A stretch of 64,000 nucleotides of DNA from an uncultured Bacilli bacterium. Its GTDB lineage: Bacteria; Bacillota_I; Bacilli_A; RF39; UBA660. The notes beneath the pieces were generated by a model that was given only the letters and a program-made list of their open reading frames with translations, did not search any database and was not told the DNA's origin. Position numbers and translations under genes: made by a program. The stretch covers positions 1 to 64,000 of the forward strand of contig CAKOOJ010000001.1 in the NCBI GenBank assembly GCA_934098385.1, written 5' to 3'. This document shows positions 16,922-27,100 of the stretch, in pieces; positions within the stretch are counted from its first letter, which is position 1, and every line of letters begins with the position of its first letter.

Positions 16922-17338
16922 TTAGAAATCTATTTCACTATCATATTTAGTCTTAGCTTTTTCTTCTTTATCATTATCACTCATTTTACCTTGTACATTT
17001 ACATTATTTGGTGTACAAAGATATATTCCATTACCTAATTTTTGTAACGATCCACCTATCGCATAAATACATCCAGTTAAAAAATCTATTAATCTCTTAG
17101 CTTGATCTGATGTTACTCTTTTAAGATTAACTACAACAGTATTTCTAGATTTTAAATAATCTGCTATTTGTTGACTTTCTGAATATGCTCTAGGTTCAAC
17201 AAGTATCATTTTACTTCCATTTTTACTTTCTTCTTCTTTTAATTGTTTATTGCTAACTGCATAGAAATTATCTTCTACAGCGTTTTTTGTATTATCTCCA
17301 TCATCAAATAAAGCTTTTTTTATTCCTTCAAATGCCAT
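16922..17338 (-). CDS. sepF: Cell division protein SepF
   Basis: SepF tethers FtsZ to the membrane and bundles its filaments. The C-terminal SepF domain is clear: VEPRAYSESQQIADYLKSRNTVVVNLKRV, then AKRLIDFLTGCIYAIGGSLQKLGNGIYLCTP. The N-terminal amphipathic helix MAFEGIKKALF is the expected membrane anchor. AGGAGG precedes the start, and divIVA follows. The length of 138 residues is normal. Confidence 0.95.
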   Translation of the reverse strand: MAFEGIKKALFDDGDNTKNAVEDNFYAVSNKQLKEEESKNGSKMILVEPRAYSESQQIADYLKSRNTVVVNLKRVTSDQAKRLIDFLTGCIYAIGGSLQKLGNGIYLCTPNNVNVQGKMSDNDKEEKAKTKYDSEIDF

Positions 17339-17420
17339 AACTTTTATCCTCCTATGATTTTACTATTTAAGTATATCACAAGTTATTTAGGATAGCAAAC
17401 AAAATAATTTATATTTAAAA

Positions 17421-17442
17421 GAAATAACTATATAAAGTTATT
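17421..17442 (-). terminator. Intrinsic terminator after the sortase operon
   Basis: AATAACT (17423-17429) pairs with AGTTATT (17436-17442), and the minus strand continues with a T-rich tract. It lies just after the membrane protein gene ending at 17444. Confidence 0.6.
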
Positions 17443-17443
17443 C

Positions 17444-18037
17444 TTACTCATAATTATCATTTAATTTAGGCATTTCTATTCTACTATTTACAAATGATTT
17501 AATTAAATAAGTTAATAAATTAAATATAATCCATATCATAAATATTATACTACTTACTTGAAATATACTTAATAATAAATCATTTTCATATATAGAAGTT
17601 ATACTATTTAAATCAATATTTATATTTTTTAATGCAATAACATTTATAACAAACAGTACTTCTATAATAAAACTTACCCATATATTTATATTCTTTTGTA
17701 CTTTACTTAATTTTTTTATAGAATATATCTCAATAAATATTGTAATAAATATCATACTCATATAATCTATTATTGATGGAAAATAAGTTAATTTAAATAA
17801 ATATGTTATGTAAGTATCAAATATATTTAATAATGGTTTATAATATTCAAATAATCCATATATTAATATTAAAGATAATATTATAATATACATAATTTTA
17901 GTTTGTTTATTATTATTTCCATATGTAAAATCTAATAATATTACTATTATTAATAATATTATTAACGTAATAATTGATTTATCAGATAAGAATTTATATA
18001 TTAAATTTAATTTATCTAATAAAGTAGTATCAACCAT
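17444..18037 (-). CDS. Six-helix membrane protein in the sortase operon
   Basis: I do not recognise a family. The 197-residue protein has about five to six hydrophobic helices (starting near residues 22, 47, 83, 122 and 157) with short loops and a charged C-terminus. It follows the sortase gene by 11 nt with a good GAGGTGG ribosome site, so it probably works with the sortase-substrate pair, for example in secretion, assembly or anchoring. That role is inferred from position only. Confidence 0.6.
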   Translation of the reverse strand: MVDTTLLDKLNLIYKFLSDKSIITLIILLIIVILLDFTYGNNNKQTKIMYIIILSLILIYGLFEYYKPLLNIFDTYITYLFKLTYFPSIIDYMSMIFITIFIEIYSIKKLSKVQKNINIWVSFIIEVLFVINVIALKNINIDLNSITSIYENDLLLSIFQVSSIIFMIWIIFNLLTYLIKSFVNSRIEMPKLNDNYE

Positions 18038-18048
18038 AAAACCACCTC

Positions 18049-18687
18049 TTATTCTTTACTTATAAGTTCACCTAAGTATACAGTTTGAGTAGTATTATCA
18101 TTCTTAGTACAAGTTATTAGCGTTATATTGGATTTATCTTTATTACTTCTAACTTCTACTGTACCACTTTTATTAACTGTATAAATATCAGTTATTCTAT
18201 AAGTATAATTTACATTATCATATGTAATGTAAACAAGTGCACCTTTATTTAATAAATATAATTTATTAAAGTATGATACACTAGAATTTCCCGAATGAGC
18301 AGCAAATATAACATTTCCATTTTCTTTATCAGGATAATCTGATGCAGATAATATTTCTATATTTTTACTTATATTATTATATTTGCTCTCTTTCGTAGTA
18401 AATCCTTTTTTTAAATTTATATCAGGTATTGATAAATAACCTATATATATACTTTCTTCTTCTTTTATATCAAACTTATAACTAGTTTCTTCACTATCTT
18501 TTTCCTCATTATTCTCTTCTATATCATTATTAATTTCTTCTGGATTAGCATCACTCACATTATAATATAATTCATTCATATAATCATATACAGCAATTTT
18601 TTTTGAATTAAAATATTCAGATGCTAAAACAATTATACCGATTATTACAATTATAATACTAATTGTTATTTTTAGTTCTCTTGACAT
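18049..18687 (-). CDS. Sortase (substrate-dedicated)
   Basis: Sortases join surface proteins to the cell wall by a transpeptidase reaction. The 212-residue protein has one N-terminal transmembrane helix, a charged linker, and the sortase barrel (about 78-212) with IGYLSIPDINLKKG, the catalytic histidine in FAAHSG and the catalytic cysteine in ITLITCT. The usual arginine after the cysteine is not seen; the segment reads CTKNDNTTQTVYLGEL, so Gln or Thr occupies the place. It overlaps the surface gene by 29 nt in another frame, which implies translational coupling to that substrate. Confidence 0.85.
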   Translation of the reverse strand: MSRELKITISIIIVIIGIIVLASEYFNSKKIAVYDYMNELYYNVSDANPEEINNDIEENNEEKDSEETSYKFDIKEEESIYIGYLSIPDINLKKGFTTKESKYNNISKNIEILSASDYPDKENGNVIFAAHSGNSSVSYFNKLYLLNKGALVYITYDNVNYTYRITDIYTVNKSGTVEVRSNKDKSNITLITCTKNDNTTQTVYLGELISKE

Positions 18688-20332
18688 TTTTTATTAAGAA
18701 ATATGAACCTAATGCAATAATACATGCACCAACAACATATTTAATAGTTTCATTTAAACTAGTTATAGGACAATCTATAATATTACTTAACCACTCTATT
18801 TCAGTATCTACATTTTGTTCTACTATTATTTCATCAACACCATCAACATAATAAGTATCACTATCTTCATCATATATTACTTCATCTTTATCAGTTAAAC
18901 TATCATTATAATCATTTCTATCTAAAGTAATATAATCTGCAAAAACATAATCATTGTTATATTTAACTTGTAATCTACCATCACTAGTTATTTTAAAATA
19001 TAATTTATCTAATTTATTTTTAGAATCAACAATATAATAAGTACCTTCAGTTAAATATATAGACTTATTTGTTTCACTACTTCTATAAGATGTTTGTAAA
19101 TAATTAGATGTAGTATATATCTTTATTTCGTTATTATAATCATTTAATTTATTAACTATATTAATTTTTCTACTTGAATCATTTAATATATCTCCATCAT
19201 AATCCATACCTTCTTTAACAGTTACGTCTTGTACACTAGTAACATTTTCTATAGTAAATTTAGTTTTATTTGGTAAATTATAATTATTATTACTAGATTT
19301 ATTTACCAATGTATATGTACCTGCATTTAATGTATTATTTAATGATATATAATTATTATTTGTTGTAAATGAAGTAATTAAATTATCAGTATAACATGTA
19401 CTTTTTGTACAATCTCCACTATATATATAATATTTTAAATTTCTTAAATATTCTTCATCACTATTTAATATATGAATTCTGACATTAGTTCTATCGATAC
19501 CAGATATATGTATTGGTATACTAGCTTCTACATTTTCATAATTACTACTTACACTTCTTGAATATATAACAGGTGTATAACCATAATTAGTATATTTGTA
19601 TAATTTAGTATTATTTGTTGAACCAGTTATATATAATTCAAAATCTTTTTCAGTAATACTATTAAAACTTGATGATGGTATTCTTATTTGGAATGAACCA
19701 GTACCATTACTAACTACAGTATTATTTACTATTGTAGCATTTGTTGGAGCATTATATAATCTAACACTTGGTGTACTTCTTAAATTATATGTTTCAACAT
19801 TTATTACATTTGAATAATAATAATTATCATTTCTAGTAAATGTAACATTTTTGTCTATAAATTTTATAACTTCATTATTACTATAAGATTTAGCGTTATT
19901 AACTAATTTATTGATATTAGTTTTAACCGTATCTCCTATTGCATTATTTATAATATCATTTTTTATATTTGATGATATATTGGCGTCATTGCCATTTAAA
20001 TAATCTTGATACCAAAGTACAGCAACTTGAGCAATATAATAATTTCTATAACTACTACTAGTTACGTTATTATTATTAATTATATAACTAAATCCATCAT
20101 TCACTTCTACTGGATCAGTTAAACTAGTATATGTATCAAAATATGTGTCACTATTTAATACATAAATATTATATCCGTTAGCAGTATTATAATAAATTGG
20201 TAATCCACTAACATATTCATACTTATCACCACTTCTATTAGCAGTAATAGATGAATAACTATATGCTTCTACATTAGATGTAAATCCTAAAATAGTTAGG
20301 ATAGTTAAAATAAATAAACTTATTTTTTTCAT
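18659..20332 (-). CDS. Cell-wall-anchored surface protein with CPITS-type sorting signal
   Basis: This is an exported 557-residue protein, the likely substrate of the overlapping sortase. The start at 20332 has AAAAAAGGAG before it and gives a clean signal peptide, MKKISLFILTILTILGFTSN, ending VEA. The N-terminal part contains YYIAQVAVLWYQDYLNG, like the TQxA thioester domain, but the expected cysteine before it is absent. Threonine- and asparagine-rich beta segments follow. The C-terminus has CPITSLNE, a hydrophobic helix (YVVGACIIALGSYFLI) and a KNVKRTKNNN tail, the layout of a sorting signal with CPITS in place of LPxTG. Confidence 0.75.
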   Translation of the reverse strand: MKKISLFILTILTILGFTSNVEAYSYSSITANRSGDKYEYVSGLPIYYNTANGYNIYVLNSDTYFDTYTSLTDPVEVNDGFSYIINNNNVTSSSYRNYYIAQVAVLWYQDYLNGNDANISSNIKNDIINNAIGDTVKTNINKLVNNAKSYSNNEVIKFIDKNVTFTRNDNYYYSNVINVETYNLRSTPSVRLYNAPTNATIVNNTVVSNGTGSFQIRIPSSSFNSITEKDFELYITGSTNNTKLYKYTNYGYTPVIYSRSVSSNYENVEASIPIHISGIDRTNVRIHILNSDEEYLRNLKYYIYSGDCTKSTCYTDNLITSFTTNNNYISLNNTLNAGTYTLVNKSSNNNYNLPNKTKFTIENVTSVQDVTVKEGMDYDGDILNDSSRKINIVNKLNDYNNEIKIYTTSNYLQTSYRSSETNKSIYLTEGTYYIVDSKNKLDKLYFKITSDGRLQVKYNNDYVFADYITLDRNDYNDSLTDKDEVIYDEDSDTYYVDGVDEIIVEQNVDTEIEWLSNIIDCPITSLNETIKYVVGACIIALGSYFLIKNVKRTKNNN

Positions 20333-20400
20333 AATATATCTCCTTTTTTGGTTACTATTATACACACTTTTTTAAAAAATGCAAGTCTTTTATATACAAC

Positions 20401-20424
20401 GAAAAAGAAGCACTAAGCTTCTTC
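20401..20424 (-). terminator. rpoC terminator with the stop codon in its loop
   Basis: AAGAAGC (20405-20411) pairs with GCTTCTT (20417-20423), followed by T residues on the minus strand. The rpoC stop TAG lies in the 5-nt loop. Confidence 0.8.
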
Positions 20425-23400
20425 AATATTTATATTAGTTTCTACTTCTGCATCAACTAATTCGTTTTCTAAATCATTAGAATTATTATCTAAAAATTCA
20501 TTTTCTAATATTTCACTGGGTTCATCATCCATAAGATTTTTTTCAAGTTCTATTGTAATATCACTATATTGTTTAGCACCAGTACCTGCAGGTATTAATT
20601 TACCAATTATAACATTTTCTTTTAAACCAGTTAAATGATCAATTTTACCTTTTATGGCAGCATCTGTTAAAACTCTTGTAGTTTCTTGGAATGATGCAGC
20701 TGATAAGAATGAATCAGTTTCTAGAGAAGATTTTGTAATACCAAGTATTATTGGTCTTCCAGTAGCTGGAACTCCACCTTCAAGTAATACTTTTTTATTT
20801 CTTTCAGTGAATTCTCTAATACTTACTGTTAAACCAGCAACTAAGTCAGTATCACCTTCGTCTACAACTTTCATTTTATTTATCATACGACTAGCAATAA
20901 TTTCAACATGTTTATCTGAAATATCAACACCTTGTGATTTATAAGCTTTTTGAATTTCAGTTAATATATATTCTTGTGTAGTTATAGGATCTGTTACAGC
21001 AAGTAATTCTTTTGGAGAAATAGTACCTTGAGTAAGTTTATCTCCAGCACTTACTTCATCCCCTACTTCTACATTAAGTTTAGCTCCATAACTTGTTATA
21101 TGGTCTCTAGCTTCTGTTTTATTTTCAACAACAACTTTCCATTTACCATTAACATCTTCTATTAATGAAACTGTACCAGTTATTTCGGATATTGTTGCTT
21201 TACCTTTTGGATTACGTGCTTCAAATAATTCTTCAACACGTGGAAGACCTTGAGTAATGTCTTCTCCACCAGCAACACCACCAGAGTGGAATGTACGCAT
21301 TGTAAGCTGTGTACCTGGTTCACCAATTGATTGGGCAGCCATTATACCAACAGCCTCACCAGTTTCAACTAAGTTTCCAGTAGCTAAGTTTCTACCATAA
21401 CATTTTTGACAAACTCCATTAGGGCTCTTACATGTTAAGATACTTCTAATTTCTACTTCTTTAACACCAGCTTTTTCTATTTTAGAAACCATACTTTCAT
21501 TTAATAAAACATCTTTATCAACAATAATTTCTTTGGTTTCTGGATTTAATATAGGTTTAGCAGTAAATCTACCTAATAATCTTTCAGCAAGCGGTTCAAC
21601 TACGCTACCATCTTTATCATTTATTAAATCTTTAACAACTAATCCAGATACACAACCACAATCTTCATCTTTAACAATTATATCTTGTGAAACGTCAACC
21701 AAACGACGAGTTAAGTATCCAGAGTCTGCTGTACGTAATGCTGTATCTGTATCACCTTTTCTGGCACCATGTGTACCTAAGAAGAATTCGTTAACAGAAA
21801 GTCCATCACGTAAACTTGATAATATTGGAATTTCCACAGAAGATCCATCTGGTTTAGCCATCAATCCACGCATACCAGCCATTTGACAGAACTGATCGGC
21901 ACTACCACGAGCACCAGAATTCATCATCATAAATACTGGATTATGTAAATCAGCTTTAGCAATATCACTTAATTTATTTTTAACTTGATCTTTAACATTA
22001 TTCCATACAGTACATACACTTGTATATCTTTCTTCTTCAGTAATTAAACCACGAGAGAATTGTTTATTAATTTTATCTACCTTAGCATGGCCTGCATCAA
22101 TAAATTCTTGTTTAGAACTATCTACAACTATATCAGATAATGATACAGTAATACCAGCTAAAGTACTATATTTAAATCCTAAATCTTTTAACTTATCAAG
22201 CATAATACTTGTTTCAGTAGTTTTATATAATTTAAATATTTGAGCAATTATATTTTGTAAAATCTTTTTATCAAAAGGTTTTACTAAAGGCATTTCTTTA
22301 ATTACTTCTGGAATATTTTCACCCATATTTATAAAGTATTTCATTGGGGTAATACCACTAATATTTTCTTTAGTAGGTTCGTTCATATATGGGAAAGTAT
22401 CTGGTAATATTTCATTGAATATTAATTTACCAGCAGTAGTAACTAAATATTTGTCTTTTACATCATCTATAAATATTCTATGTTTAAATGAATTAACAGG
22501 AACTGCTATTCTTGTGTGTAAAGTAATTTCTCTTCTTTCATAGGCCATAATTGCTTCATTACTATTTTTATATACTTTACCTTCATTAGGAAGTCCAGCC
22601 TCTTCAATGGTAATATAATAATTTCCTAAAACCATATCTTGACTTGGTGTAACAATAGGTTTTCCATCTTTTGGGGATAAAATATTATTAGCGCCTAACA
22701 TAAGAATTCTAGCTTCTGCTTTTGCCTCTTCACTTAAAGGTACGTGTACTGCCATTTGGTCTCCATCGAAGTCAGCATTGAATGCTGCACAAACGAGTGG
22801 ATGAAGTCTAATAGCCTTACCACCAACTAATTTAGGTTCAAACGCTTGAATACCTAATCTATGTAGTGTTGGGGCACGGTTTAACATTACAGGATGTTCT
22901 GTTATAACATCTTCTACTATATCCCAAACACATTCATTTCTAGTATCGATTAACTTTTTAGCACCTTTAATATTATGAGCTAATCCACGAGATACTAATC
23001 CATTAATTACATGTGGTTTAAATAATTCAAGAGCCATTTCTTTTGGAATACCACATTGATACATTTTTAAATTTGGTCCAACAACAATAACTGAACGCCC
23101 AGAATAATCAACACGTTTACCTAATAAGTTTTGACGGAAACGTCCTTGTTTACCCTTTAACATACTAGATAAAGATTTTAAAGGTCTATTACCAGCAGCA
23201 GTAACACTTCTTCCACGTCTACCGTTATCAAATAATGTATCAACTGCTTCTTGAAGCATACGTTTTTCATTTTGAACAATAATTGATGGAGCACCAAGTT
23301 CTAATAATTTCTTTAAACGATTATTTCTATTAATAATTCTTCTATATAAATCATTTAAATCACTTGTAGCAAAACGTCCACCATCAAGTTGAATCATAGG

Positions 23401-24117
23401 ACGAAGTTCAGGAGGTATTACAGGTATAACATCTAATACCATCCATTCAGGACGATTACCACTTTCTTGGAATGATACTAAACAATCTAAACGTTTAACA
23501 AGTCTTATACGTTTTTGTCCAGTAGCGCCATCCAATTCTTTACGTAAATCTTCAACTTCTTTATCGATATCAACTTCTTTTAATAATTTTTGGATAGCCT
23601 CAGCACCCATCCCAACTTCAAAGTCACTACCATATTTTTCATAATAAGCTCTGTATTCTTTATCAGATAATGTTTGTTTTTTTTCTAAAGGTGCATTCCC
23701 CGGATTAATTACAACGTAACTAACAAAATATAATACTTCTTCCAAATCTCTTGGACTCATATCAAGTACAAGTCCCATTTTAGAAGGAACACCTTTAAAG
23801 AACCAAATATGTGAGCATGGAGAAGCAAGCTCAATGTGACCCATACGTTCACGACGTACTTTAGAACGAGTTACTTCTACACCACATCTATCACATATAA
23901 CATTTTTATATCTTAATCTTTTATATTTACCACAACTACATTCATAGTCTTTTGTTGGTCCAAAGATTTTTTCACAATATAAACCATCTCTTTCAGGTTT
24001 AAGGGTACGATAATTTATTGTTTCTGGTTTAGTTACTTCACCATGTGACCAACTTCTAATTTTATCAGGACTAGCAATACCTATTCTTATTCCTTTAAAA
24101 TTATTTACTTCTAACAT
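20413..24117 (-). CDS. rpoC: RNA polymerase beta' subunit
   Basis: This is the catalytic beta' subunit of RNA polymerase. The N-terminal zinc site (CSCGKYKRLRYKNVICDRCGVEV), the catalytic NADFDGDQMAVHVPLS motif, the bridge/trigger region, and the second zinc site (CGCVSG ... CKSPNGVCQKCYG) are all present. The length is 1234 residues. The last 40 or so residues form an acidic tail (MDDEPSEILENEFLD and on). Its ATG overlaps the rpoB stop by one base with GGGGATG as ribosome site. Confidence 0.98.
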   Translation of the reverse strand: MLEVNNFKGIRIGIASPDKIRSWSHGEVTKPETINYRTLKPERDGLYCEKIFGPTKDYECSCGKYKRLRYKNVICDRCGVEVTRSKVRRERMGHIELASPCSHIWFFKGVPSKMGLVLDMSPRDLEEVLYFVSYVVINPGNAPLEKKQTLSDKEYRAYYEKYGSDFEVGMGAEAIQKLLKEVDIDKEVEDLRKELDGATGQKRIRLVKRLDCLVSFQESGNRPEWMVLDVIPVIPPELRPMIQLDGGRFATSDLNDLYRRIINRNNRLKKLLELGAPSIIVQNEKRMLQEAVDTLFDNGRRGRSVTAAGNRPLKSLSSMLKGKQGRFRQNLLGKRVDYSGRSVIVVGPNLKMYQCGIPKEMALELFKPHVINGLVSRGLAHNIKGAKKLIDTRNECVWDIVEDVITEHPVMLNRAPTLHRLGIQAFEPKLVGGKAIRLHPLVCAAFNADFDGDQMAVHVPLSEEAKAEARILMLGANNILSPKDGKPIVTPSQDMVLGNYYITIEEAGLPNEGKVYKNSNEAIMAYERREITLHTRIAVPVNSFKHRIFIDDVKDKYLVTTAGKLIFNEILPDTFPYMNEPTKENISGITPMKYFINMGENIPEVIKEMPLVKPFDKKILQNIIAQIFKLYKTTETSIMLDKLKDLGFKYSTLAGITVSLSDIVVDSSKQEFIDAGHAKVDKINKQFSRGLITEEERYTSVCTVWNNVKDQVKNKLSDIAKADLHNPVFMMMNSGARGSADQFCQMAGMRGLMAKPDGSSVEIPILSSLRDGLSVNEFFLGTHGARKGDTDTALRTADSGYLTRRLVDVSQDIIVKDEDCGCVSGLVVKDLINDKDGSVVEPLAERLLGRFTAKPILNPETKEIIVDKDVLLNESMVSKIEKAGVKEVEIRSILTCKSPNGVCQKCYGRNLATGNLVETGEAVGIMAAQSIGEPGTQLTMRTFHSGGVAGGEDITQGLPRVEELFEARNPKGKATISEITGTVSLIEDVNGKWKVVVENKTEARDHITSYGAKLNVEVGDEVSAGDKLTQGTISPKELLAVTDPITTQEYILTEIQKAYKSQGVDISDKHVEIIASRMINKMKVVDEGDTDLVAGLTVSIREFTERNKKVLLEGGVPATGRPIILGITKSSLETDSFLSAASFQETTRVLTDAAIKGKIDHLTGLKENVIIGKLIPAGTGAKQYSDITIELEKNLMDDEPSEILENEFLDNNSNDLENELVDAEVETNINIEEA

Positions 24118-27100
24118 TAAATTTCATCCCCTTCTATTTTACCTTCGGATATAGCTTCTAATTCCTCATCAGTAGGATTTCCTTCAAAAACTTCATCTGT
24201 AGTTTCTATTTCTTCATTCTCTTCATCAGGTATATTTTCTTTATCATCAACGTCACTAGTAACGTTTGTAATAATTTCTTTATTAACATCTATTTCATCA
24301 ATTGTTATAGGAGTGTCGTCATCATCCTCTTCAAGTTCATTCATATCACGTATTTGATCATTATTATCAATAAATGATATATCTAATCCTAAAGCTTGGA
24401 ATTCTTTAATTAAAACCCTAAAACTTTCTGGAACACCAGCTTGGCTAATATTTTTGCCTTTGACTAATGCTTCATAAACTTTAACACGTCCAACAACATC
24501 ATCAGATTTAATGGTTAATATTTCTTGTAAAACATGAGCTGCACCATATGCATATAATGCCCAAACTTCCATTTCTCCGAAACGTTGTCCACCAAATTGT
24601 GCTTTACCACCTAATGGTTGTTGTGTAACTAGTGAGTAAGGTCCAGTTGAACGAGCATGTAACTTATCATCTACCATATGATGTAATTTAATCATATACA
24701 TGACACCAACTGCTACTCTATTTTCAAATGGTTCACCAGTACGTCCATTATAAAGAACAGTCTTACCATCTTTATCAAGTCCAGCTTCATCCATCATTTC
24801 TTGAATATCTTCTACTGTAGCTCCATCGAATACTGGAGTTGCACAATAAACACCTAATTTTTTAGCAGCCATTCCTAAATGTAACTCTAATATTTGTCCT
24901 AAATTCATACGTGATGGAACACCTTGTGGATTAAGTACAATATCTACTGGAGTTCCATCTGGCAAATATGGCATATCTTCTTCTGGAAGAATAAGTGATA
25001 TAACACCTTTATTTCCGTGACGTCCAGACATTTTATCTCCAACTTGGATTTTACGTTTTTGAATTATATAAACTCTTATAACTTTTGAAACACCTGCAGC
25101 TAGTTCATCACTATTTTCTTTAGTATATATTTTAACGTCATGAACTATACCATCTGCGCCATGTGCTACACGAAGTGATGTATCTCTAACTTCACGAGTC
25201 TTTTCACCAAATATGGCATGTAATAATTTTTCTTCACTAGTTAATTCTTGTACACCTTTTGGAGTAACTTTACCAACTAGTATATCACCTTCATGAACTT
25301 CTGTACCAATACGTATAATACCATTAGCATCTAAATTCTTACGAGCTTCTTCACTTACATTTGGAATATCACGAGTAATTTCTTCAGGTCCTAATTTAGT
25401 ATCACGACAATCAATATCATAATGTTCTATATGAAGTGATGTATAAACATCATCTTTAACTAATCTTTCATTTAATACAACAGCATCTTCATAGTTATAA
25501 CCATTAAATGTCATAAATGCAACAGTCATATTTTTACCTAATGCAAGTTCTCCTTTATTAGTACTTGTACCGTCTGCAAGAACTTCACCACGATGAACCT
25601 TATCACCTTTATTAACAATAGGACTATGATTCAAACATGTTTCTGCATTACTTCTTTCAAAATTATCTAAATAATAAACATCTTTATCTTTAGCATTTTT
25701 AATAACAATTTTTTTAGAATCAGCATATTCAACTACACCATCAGCTTTCGCTACTATAGTTGAACCTGAATCTCTAGCAGCAATATATTCTACACCAGTT
25801 CCAACAAATGGAGCTTGACTTTGTAAAAGTGGTACTGCTTGACGTTGCATGTTAGATCCCATTAATGCTCTATGAGCATCATCATGATCTAAGAAAGGTA
25901 TGCAACTTGTTGTAATAGATACAACTTGACTTGGAGCAACGTCTATAAAATTGACTAATTCTTTCTTAACAATAACGTTTTCTCCATTTAAACGGGCAAC
26001 AACTTCTTCATCAGTTAAATTGTTGTCATCATCCATTCCAATTGTAGCTTGACTTATATAATAATCACTTTCTTCATCAGCAGTTAAATATAAAACTTCA
26101 TCGGTTACATGACAATCAACAACTTTTCTATATGGTGTCATTAAGAAACCATATTCATTAACTTTTGCATAACTTGCTATAGAAGTAATAAGTCCGATAT
26201 TTGCACCTTCTGGAGATTCAATAGGACAAATTCTGCCATAATGTGATACGTTAACGTCACGAACTTCCATACCAGCTCTATCTCTTGACAAACCACCAGG
26301 TCCAAGACTTGATAAACGTCTCTTATCAGTTAATTCAGCAATTGGATTAACTTGATCCATGAACTTAGATAACTGACTTGATCCAAAGAATTCTTTCATA
26401 GCAGCTGTTACTGGACGTATATTGATTAATGTCTTAGGAGTTACCATATCTAATTCTTGAGTTGTCATTCTTTCGCGTATAACTCTTTCCATACGAACCA
26501 TACCAGTTCTAAATTGATTTTGGATTAATTCTCCAACTTGTCTAACACGACGATTAGCTAAATGATCTATTTCATCTATATTTCCAATATCATCTAATAA
26601 GTTCAAATAATATGAAATTGCACCATATACATCAGAAATAGTTAAACGTCTAGAATCAATACTTTGATCATTACCGATTATTTTAATTATTTCTTTTTCA
26701 TTATTCTTATTATATACAAGAATTTCTTGAACTTTATTATACTCATCTAATTCTTCATTTATAGTAACTGTTTTTAAATTATAACCATTAAGAAATATAG
26801 GTCTAATTTTTTCTAATATAGCTTTATCAATTACTGTACCTTTTTTTACTATAACTTCTTTACCATCTTTAATGTTTTCAGCTATTTTTTGTCCAAGCAA
26901 ACGATCTAATACATTTAATTTCTTATTAAATTTATAACGTCCCACACGTGCCAAATCATAACGAAACTTATCAAAGAAACGTGTAATTAATTGGTTTTTA
27001 GCAGAATCAAGAGTTGCAGGTTCACCTGGTCTTAATTTTTCATAAATTTCAATTAATGCTTCATCAGTATTTCTAGTGCTATCCTTTTCTAAAGTATTTT

